Below are positions 56,330 through 64,000 of a stretch of DNA of 64,000 nucleotides, piece by piece. This DNA comes from Cadophora sp. MPI-SDFR-AT-0126 (lineage: Eukaryota > Ascomycota > Leotiomycetes > Helotiales > Ploettnerulaceae). Made by a program: the position numbers and the translations under genes. The stretch is taken from assembly GCA_020747065.1 (NCBI GenBank), contig JAGMVK010000008.1, positions 1,922,001 through 1,986,000 on the forward strand. The letters are read 5' to 3'. Numbering within the stretch: position 1 is the stretch's first letter; every line of letters begins with the position of its first letter. The notes under the pieces were generated by a model. It saw nothing but the letters and a program-made list of their open reading frames with translations. It had not been told where the DNA came from and did not search any database.

Positions 56330-58585
56330 GAGCTGCTACTGTAAATACGCACGAGCGAGCACATGCATTAAGGTATTTAGGGAGTGACGGACGGCTGGTG
56401 CAGAGGCATGACATGGTGAACGAACTCTCATCGTCGTCTTGTTCTTGTTATTCTTGTTCTGGGGCGGCGCGAGGCGAGAACTTGGGTAATACCCCCACGG
56501 CGTTTTCGTGGTCTGATTATATGCTTGGGACGTTGGAACTGTTTGATTGACGGCAAGGAATGGTTGGAAAGGATGGATACCACACATTGCAATTAGTCAG
56601 TCGGTCTGGTTTGAGTCGTGCATTTTAGCGTGCTTGCCGGCTGGCATTCAAACCGAGTTTTCCTTGCTACAATGTTTAATACCTTCTCAAATGGCGAGAG
56701 CCATGACCGTTGCCTCCGATTTACGCTGTGATCTTCAAATTGCTGTGAGAACCAGGACTTGAGCTCAAAGTGTTTTTGATGATAAGCTCTAATACTGGCT
56801 CTGATGAATCTCGGGACAGGTAGCTGTCAGGACAAGAATGACGATGCATATGAATGCGAAGGAAGCAGAGGAAACAGGAATTCGTGATGCAGCATGGTAT
56901 TGTATTGAAGTCACAAGTCACAACACAGTGAAAGCCAAAAGTGACTAGCGACGCACGAGAAGCTTGATCAGAAAATATTCCATTGGAATTAAGCACTAAT
57001 CTAAACTAGTTCCTCCTACTACTACGTCCTTGGTGGAACAAGCCTGGAGATAATTAGCAACATGATCTCTGCTCGGATTGCGAGATTAAAGGCAGAAGAG
57101 CGAGGTAACTATCTCAGTTCTCCAAAGGTGAAATATATGGTTCGTCAAATTTTGATTCGGAAAGAACACAGCGAATATTTGGGTTCATCAGAGCTACGGA
57201 AAGAGTGTGGTATGGTAGATGGAGCTGGGTGGCTTACCAGTAGTGGTCTTCGATGTCTTGTATCATGAACAGTACATACCTAGGCGAAGCCAGTATGTTA
57301 GCAACGCTCCAAGTCTGTTATGTAATGTTTATTTGTGATGTATAAAGAACCAAAAGCAAGTTTCAGGCTGGGGACAGTTAGCTGGTTTTTGGAGAGGTCG
57401 GACAAGAAAACGTACCTCATTAAATCAGAATTTTGTAAGTACGTTCATCTGCAAACAGAGTTTGCTCAAACAGTGTGAATAACAGTTTCATCATTTGATG
57501 CAGTTGGTTTCGTTGGATGTAATGGGACAGAGATTGCTGATATTTACCTAGACCAAGGAGGTTAGCGATAATGTCCAGGTTCAAGCGGACGTCCGTTGAT
57601 CCCATAATCCTCGTGCAATAGATCAGGTGACGAGTTCTCATCAATCACTTCCTAACTTCCACCCTCACAAGGTTTGTACGCCTTGCTTTGATGAGAGCAG
57701 AGCTGGAGTGCGTTTATGTCCGCCCGTTCGTTCAAAGTTCATCATGGGTTGGAGAGATTCTAGGAATATCGGCGAAGAAATGTGTAGGTACCTATTGTGA
57801 CGGATGGTTAGCAAGGCTCATTGAAAGTTCCATTGACATCAGTAATAGATAATTGAAGGGTCAGACAAGGCTGAAACTTAATTTGACAGTATCTAACATA
57901 TATATCTTCAGAATGAGGAATTCCTATTTTGTCGATTCATCATCACCCCCTTCAAGGCGTACGCAAGATTGTTAAAAGGAGAAATTTTTTCCGACTAACC
58001 TTTTACTTGTGACTTGAGAAAGGAGAGTGTCATCTGCGCGGGATGCTGATTCACTGCAGACAGGTTAGCTTATGTTCCTGCCAACGAGGTAGCCAATTGA
58101 AGCTCTAAAGCTGCATCTCCTGACTCAGAATGGTATACAGGACTCCCCATGGAAAGTAAGAGTTGGATTGTTCAAAGAAAGTATTACTCTCATCATCGGA
58201 TGGACTGGCAGCAGCAGACGAAGAGGGTTCGAGCAGTGGAATGGCTAGCTTACCTTTGCGCGGCCAGAGACTTGCAGTATAGACTAGATAGGAGCCATCG
58301 TGAAAGTATCGTACCCTATGGAAGGTGTGTGAGGTTGTTGAAGGTGATTGTTGAGTTGCTTGAGAGGAAAGACCAGGAGAACAAAAAAGCTTTGAAGTGT
58401 TTTGCTGTGGAAGGCGGCCGCTAGCGCAAGATTCATTGAAATTCAGCTAGTATCGATCGGGCCAAGTCGACTCTTTGAGCACCGCCACAGTTCGCCACAT
58501 GCGGAGTATATCATCGAGACCGTGGACCCTCCCATACCAAGCCGTGTTGATCGAAACCTTCGACCTTGAAAGTACTGTTTCAATC
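56330..58585. other. Intergenic, no gene supported
   Basis: About 2.3 kb of normal composition. The ORFs at 57062-57268 and 58149-58424 are short, show no known domain and have no convincing splice context. Confidence 0.4.
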
Positions 58586-59927
58586 ATGGCACCGGCACCG
58601 GGCATGTTCGGCCCTGCTGCCGTAAGAGTAATGAGGTAAGTTGTAATCGTTTTCTAAGACTTCCCTCCCAGTAGGCCGCACCTATTGACTTCTTCAAAGG
58701 CAAGCCCTCAAGAAGACCTCGAATCTTATAAAGATTCGTCTTGCAAACATCGGAAGACCTCTCGAAAATCAACTTCAACCGATATTAGTTCGACCTTCTC
58801 CTCGTCACCCAATCCATCCAACAGCAGCTCTACGACAAGCCAGGGGAAGATGGTACACAACTCACAGCACCATCAATGCTACTGTTCGTCGGTTCATGAG
58901 TACTGGACCAGCCCAGGGCTCTAGATTCAATAGAGCAGCTTTCCCAAAGTCTGCAACTGCTACCGCAGTGTCCCGGCTAACCATCCGAACACCATTCTCG
59001 TCAACCCTTCGACCGAACCTTACAGGCGGAACTCTACCAAGAACCTCTGGAGGCTACAGTCTTGGAGGGAGTCGTCCAGGTGGAGCCCGATACTTCTCTC
59101 ATACTCCTGCTGCACCGGCACAGGTAGTAAATAATGTGTCTGCAGCTGTCCGCGCATTTTGGCTGTCCGGCCAAAAGGCCCAGTTCGACGGTTTGACTTC
59201 AGCTGGAGAGAAGAGATATCGTGGAGTTAGCAACCTTCAAGAGCAGACTACACGCAAGATACAATCGGTACCAAAGGTCACACCTGGTTCGTTCATTGAC
59301 TTCCACGTCAACCCCACGGTGACTGCTCTTTCTCCACTTGGTGCCGCATTTGGGTCAACCATGAATGTCTCAGCAACGAATCTGAACACCGAAGGTTTCT
59401 TGGATGTTCTCTCTGTTGACTTCGCCAGAGCCTTGAAAGATCTTGCTGCTACTCTGAATGACCTGAAACGCTTGTCGACTTTCGGCGATTTGCCAATAAC
59501 CCTTGAACAGAAATCCATTCTTCGTGTCCGCTTCCCAGGCTGTGATGCTGAAACTGTGGAAAGGTTATGCGATGAAGTTGGCGTCCAGCGTGGTGTCATC
59601 ATGCAGGATGAGGACTTTGACTCCGTCGCGGGAACCCACATGGCCCTACTGTTCCCCTTCGCGCCAACTTCCGAACATACTATATCATCACCTGGCGGCT
59701 CATTACGATCTCAAACAGGCCACGATCTCTTGTATGAGTATGAAGACTTCGAAGAAGACATCATAGACAATCCCTGGATTGAAGGGTACGAAAGTCTGGA
59801 GGACGAAAGTGACGGGGAATCTGCCTATTTCACCAAAGCCAGCGAACATCTTGGTTCCTCAGATTACGAAGGTCTGGAGGGTATTTACCGATTTCTGGAA
59901 CACTGCGATAACTCGCGACGGATATGA
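58586..59927 (+). CDS. Probable mitochondrial protein, fungal-specific (425 aa)
   Basis: The exons are 58586-58635 and 58700-59927, with a 64-bp intron. The join keeps the frame through RVMRQALKKTSNLIKIRLANIGRP. The N-terminal part continues GRWYTTHSTINATVRRFMST and is rich in Arg, Ser and Thr with few acids. This suggests a mitochondrial or membrane-proximal location. The second half has FPGCDAETVERLCDEVGVQRGVI and an acidic C-terminus (DFEEDIID). Similar fungal proteins are sometimes named casein kinase II beta 2 subunit in databases, as I recall, but I see no CK2-beta zinc motif. I therefore leave the function open. Confidence 0.8.
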
Positions 59928-60607
59928 TCTACGAAGATCTCTTTCATTTGTTTGAGTTTTATGGGTTTGCAACGATTTGGTGTACTTCAAAAGAGGCGGG
60001 TCAGGATATGTTTGGGAGATCACCCTGAATATGGGAGGACTTTGAGGCCAGCTATGTGGCGGAGGAATACAGTCGTTCCGTTGTCCATTGTCTCTCGATG
60101 CTTTTGTACAATCGACTACATAGGAAGTCGATACCTTTGAAATCGTACTGTACTTGTGCCGTGGTCTGTGAGCGCAAGTGATTCGAAACCTCCAGCCGTT
60201 CGCGAGTTGTTGACGCAAACAGGGGTTTTCATTGCCACTGAATGTCACTAAACAATCTGAGTGCCCTGGCGGCTTCAAGCTCCTAAGCGCTTTGCTGTCC
60301 TATGCGAGCAGGAGGCGAGTATCGAAATCTACGAGCTTGGCAGATTTCGATATTGTGGAGAGTTTTCGATGATTCCAATCGGACTTGAAAGCGCAATTCA
60401 TAGCCTAGATAGAATTCTCAACAAGTCTTTAATTTCCGTGGCTATTATGCGGAAAGTAGAAATATCTTGGCCAGGGTTGTTGTGCAAAGACTCATCTAAC
60501 ACCCACAAGACAGCTTGCCGCGAGGCAACCATCACCTAAGCACAAATATGCACCAGAACATCCTTTATATGCTTTTAAGATTGTTCGCTCTATTACATAC
60601 AAACGAT
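59928..60607. other. Intergenic between convergent genes
   Basis: 3' flanks of the 425-aa protein gene and the aldo/keto reductase. Short ORFs only. Confidence 0.5.
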
Positions 60608-61788
60608 CTACTCATCATCCCCAAAGAAGACCTTAATCGGCAACCAAGCATCCCCACAAACCTTGAAGCGATCCGGCAGCCCATCCAACTTCTTCACCTC
60701 CTCAGCGGTCAGCTCCCAACCGTCCAGCTCAAAGTTCGTCTCGATTCTCTCCTTGTTGACGGACTTAGGGATGACAGACCAACCCTTCTGCAGACCCCAT
60801 GCGAGGAGTACCTGCTGGGGAGTCTTGCCCTTAGTCTTGGCGAGGCTGAGGAGAGTCTCGTCTTTGTAGAGGGGTGAGTTGGTGCTGCCGAGGCAGGAGT
60901 AGCCGGTGCTGTGGATGCCTTTGGAGGTGTTATATGCGACGAGCTTAGGAGAGGGGTTGTTGGGGTGGAGTTCGATTTGGTTGACTGCTGGGACAATCTA
61001 AATGAGAGAGACTTGGTCAGCAACGGCTCTTAACAAAACAACACCACTTCTTCCTCTTCATTCTCTGTCTTTCTGTGACGGGGTGAGATGAGGTTCTGTA
61101 CCTTTGTGGAAGGATCGTTAAGCAAAATCTCTAGATTCTTAATGCCAAAGTTTGAAACACCAATGTTCTTTACTTTGCCGGTGCCGACCAACTTCTGCAT
61201 CTCTTGCCATGTCTTAATGAAGTCCCAGTCTGGCAAGTGCTTCTTAAGATCGGTGGGATCGGTAGAGCAGGGCCAGTGCATGAGGTACAAATCAACGTAA
61301 TCCGTGCCGAGAGACTTGAGGGAAGAGTCAATTCCCTCTTGGACTCGCTTGTGCCATGGATTGTCGAGCTTGGTGGTCAACCAGATCTGCTCACGGGGGA
61401 CGCCAGAGTTCTTGATTCCCAATCCGACCTCGGCTTCATTGCCATAGGCCAACTATACTGATCAGCTTTTGTATGCGGAACCCGGAGCATTGACCACTTA
61501 CAGCGGTATCGATATGACGATATCCTCTACGGAGGGCGATCTCAACTGCCTTCTCAACCTCGTGAGGCTGCGATTGCCATGTTCCGAGACCAAGAGCTGG
61601 GATCTTGTCGCCGGTGTTCAAAGTGAATGTCTTTCTGGTAGAAAAGTTTTGTGAGCTGAAGCGTCGAGCTTGAGAGAGCTGTGAAGACAGGGTTGCCAGT
61701 CTGCGCAGACTTCTGCTCCCAAACATGAATTAAGTGCGGGGGAGCAAACTGAGGGGTTTCCTTACGAGGTGACGTTAGGAGAAGCCAT
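60608..61788 (-). CDS. Aldo/keto reductase (298 aa, possible dual targeting)
   Basis: The exons on the - strand are 61788-61766, 61634-61502, 61452-61102 and 60997-60608. The product begins [18 protein letters not shown]. The catalytic tetrad is visible as Asp50 (GYRHIDTA), Tyr55 (AYGNE), Lys80 (LTTKLDN) and His111 (LMHWP). IGVSNF and VNQIELHP are also present, and the C-terminal [13 protein letters not shown] binds NADPH. The family reduces aldehydes and keto sugars with NADPH. The sequence is nearest the GCY1/YPR1 type, but the substrate is unclear. Intron 1 (131 bp) contains an in-frame ATG at 61726. From it the retained intron reads an Arg/Ser-rich presequence into exon 2 without a stop. 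Confidence 0.94.
61635..61726 (-). other. Alternative N-terminal exon with mitochondrial presequence
   Basis: Inside intron 1 of the aldo/keto reductase, the ATG at 61726 opens a frame that continues into exon 2. It encodes [16 protein letters not shown] and then [14 protein letters not shown]. It is rich in Arg and Ser, free of Asp and Glu, and amphipathic, the classic form of a mitochondrial import signal. Transcripts starting inside the intron would make a mitochondrial isoform. Confidence 0.55.
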
Positions 61789-62575
61789 TTTGAAGGTAAT
61801 TTGGGACTGTGGATTTTGAAGTGTAGAGAGCACGTAGGGAGGCGAGAGGATAGCAAAAATATGAAAAGGGAAGAGTGGGAGATGTTCTACTATTTATACG
61901 CTTCAGCAACAGCAGCTTTCTCAAGCCGCTCCAACAAAAAATTATTCGATTGCGCCAAAGAAGGCCTTCCAAACGCAACTATGCAGCAGAGCTACGCTGC
62001 TTCAAGCAGTATTGGAGCAAACCCCTCCCTCCACTCCTATCTATCCAAGTGGGGAGTGGACCTGAAGACATTCAGCCTAAATAGAAAACGGCCATGCGCA
62101 CGAATGAAAGAGCAGACTGGCTGGTACCCTGTCAATACGGCGCTGGTGACGTCCCAGGTCAAGTGCAGTCCAGTCCAGTCCAGTCCAGTGTGGCGGGGTA
62201 CTTACTTCTGGGGCTTCGAGCAATGCTTGTGTCTGATTCGAGCGCGAATGGGAAAAGAAAGGAAAGGAAAGAATTGTTACGGAGGAAAAAGGACAATGCA
62301 GGATGCCAGTACCCGGGACTAAGCTTAACCACGAATCGTTGAATATTGGTAAAGAAAAGATGTGGCCGGATCTCAGGGCAACTTGGTGGTGATGCTGACC
62401 CTGAGAGTGGCGGAAAATACTGCGAAGATTCACCGAGATCTGCCCCTCACACGTGACCATAGAGTGTGGCTTCATTGTCTTGGCGATATACGAGAAGACA
62501 GAGATGAGGCAGGGCAGGGCTTGACAATCGACATTGCAGTAGATTCTCCACCCACTTCGTAACATTCGAGCAATC
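61789..62575. other. Intergenic between divergent genes
   Basis: Shared upstream region of the aldo/keto reductase and the NIP30-domain gene. It contains CAGTC pentamers (about 62163-62190). Confidence 0.5.
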
Positions 62576-63363
62576 ATGTCGTCCGGCTTCATATCTGGCG
62601 GTACTACCGATTCCCCTCTAGAGCGGAGCGATGAATGGCTAGCAGCACAAAAAGAAATCGAAGCCAACGCCATCAGACGAGCCGAGCAAGCCAGACAGAC
62701 AGACGGCAAGAGCTTGTACGAGACCCTGGAAGCTAACAAAGGTATTTTGCACCGCCATCCCCTTCTTTAAACCTGGTTTTGGTCATGGGCTGATCACGTA
62801 GTGGTGCTTTGAACGACATAGCCGCCAAACAAGAAGCGTTCGAAGAAGCGAACAGACTCAAGAACCAATTCCGCGGCGTCGACGAAGATGAAGCCGAATG
62901 GCTGGATTCTGTATTGGAAAGTACCCGCGCAGAAGAGGATCGCGTAAAAAAAGAGACTGCAGAAGGGCTCGCCTTATTTCGCCAACAACAAGAGGAGGCA
63001 GATAAGAAGGCGCGAACTGGAACCAATGCTGCCACAACCGAGGAAGGATCGCCAGTCGCGGAAGAGGAGTCTTGGGTTGCTGGCGGTAGGAAGCGGAAGA
63101 GGACGAAGGACAAGGAGGGATTGAAGGGTGTCAAGATTCGAAGAGCATCAACACCAACGGAAGTTGAAAAGAAGTCTGCAGAACCCAACCTGCAGTTGCC
63201 AAAAGAAAAATCCGAGTCGCAGAAGCCGCAAGCTCAAAAGGAAGCAAGCCAAAAGTCACCAGATTCCAAAGCAGCTGCTCTTGACAGCAAGAAATCACCA
63301 GGACCTCCTAAGACCAGCTCGGGTTTGGTGAATTATGGTTCAGATGAAGATGACGATTGGTGA
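62576..63363 (+). CDS. NIP30/PSME3IP1-like domain protein (235 aa)
   Basis: The exons are 62576-62741 and 62822-63363, with an 80-bp intron. Splicing yields EANKAAKQEAFEEANRLKNQFR, the core of the NIP30 (FAM192A/PSME3IP1) N-terminal domain. The start is MSSGFISGGTTDSPLERSDEW. The rest is charged coiled coil, then a basic segment (GGRKRKRTKDK) like a nuclear localisation signal. A Lys/Ser/Pro-rich tail follows, ending acidic (YGSDEDDDW). The human counterpart binds the proteasome activator PA28-gamma. Ascomycetes often lack a clear PA28, so the fungal role may differ. It is probably nuclear. Confidence 0.88.
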
Positions 63364-64000
63364 TGCCATAACAATTTACATTGTGGAGCAGTCTGCCCTA
63401 TTGCTGCTTCAAAGTCAAATTCCGTTGCATTGGAGAGAGGTCCATTGCAATGTTGTCTGTATTGCTTTGCAGGACTTCCCACAATATGCCAGACTGGATG
63501 TGTTACGATTAACAAAAGGGAAAATCATAGGCTGCGTTAGGAGATTTGGCGTACGTCAAATTTAAGGATTCCGAGAAGGTGTCTTTTCTAACGGCCAATC
63601 GGAATTGCAAGCACTGAACATCGCTGAAGTCAGATATAAATTCTTGGTATTGGCCTATTTAGGTAGTGAGCTTCACGGACTTGATCTGTGGTTCAGGAAC
63701 AAAGCTTTGTGTAATTGTATCCTCAATCAACAAAATGTCTGTATGTTATAAAGACTGCATAGTATTCCAAGTATAGCCAAAAATAGAGAAATCTAATTGA
63801 GCTCTGTACAAATTGCGAAACTATCCCTGACATTCTGATTGAAGCTCAATCCTTGCCCATTTCCAACCTCGGCTCGCTTCAACTGGTGCACCCAACGCAG
63901 CCGCCAGAAATCCAAACTCCATTAATCTTCCCAAACCTCACCATGCGCCGACAGTAATAACGCCAGCATCGTCCTCCCCTAGGGCACACACCTCACGCGA
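63364..64000. other. Window end, no gene seen
   Basis: 3' flank of the NIP30-domain gene and unassigned sequence to the window edge. Short ORFs without recognisable content. Confidence 0.5.

Overview
This is nuclear DNA from a filamentous ascomycete (Pezizomycotina). Genes carry many short GT-AG introns of about 45-170 bp with CTAAC or CTGAC branch sites, typical fungal families are present (Zn2Cys6 regulator, DUF3405, GMC oxidoreductase), and dead transposons show repeat-induced point mutation (RIP). A Leotiomycete is my best guess, but that is inference. All exon coordinates below were worked out by hand from splice motifs and reading-frame continuity.

Layout. Positions 1-6480 are an extremely AT-rich RIP desert holding wrecks of Ty3/gypsy retrotransposons on the + strand: a pol/chromodomain end at about 90-500, and a gag-protease-RNase H-integrase wreck at about 1790-5410. 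Next comes a GMC oxidoreductase pseudogene (6703-8647) with three one-base homopolymer frameshifts. A nested transposon follows: a RIP-damaged piggyBac-like DNA transposon (9033-18694, 40 bp of matching inverted termini) is split by an apparently intact, RIP-free Ty1/copia element (10262-17874, two 215-bp LTRs that look identical, CCAGG target duplication). The copia element carries a 1781-aa polyprotein on the - strand. On its antisense strand it also carries a three-exon gene for a 209-aa cysteine-cluster protein. This is the most unusual object in the window.

From 19.5 kb on the window is ordinary gene-bearing euchromatin: a small TATA-driven 88-aa gene, a DUF3405 membrane protein, a luciferase-fold (DUF5519) protein, RNA polymerase subunit RPB12, the GPN-loop GTPase GPN1/Npa3 divergent from the splicing factor CWF19L2, a Zn2Cys6 regulator, a D-2-hydroxyacid dehydrogenase, anthranilate phosphoribosyltransferase (TRP4) divergent from mitochondrial ribosomal protein L10, a PI-PLC X-domain protein, a 17-exon ABC-C transporter, a UBTD1-like ubiquitin-domain protein, a probable mitochondrial protein, an aldo/keto reductase and a NIP30-domain protein. 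They are mostly unrelated housekeeping genes and do not form an evident biosynthetic cluster.

Points worth following: the antisense intron-bearing gene inside the copia element; the aldo/keto reductase, whose first intron encodes an in-frame mitochondrial presequence; the UBTD1-like gene, whose first coding exon is only the ATG; a 292-bp MITE candidate at 54516-54807; and a GC-AG intron, a 21-nt microexon and a stop-free 63-nt intron in the ABC transporter.
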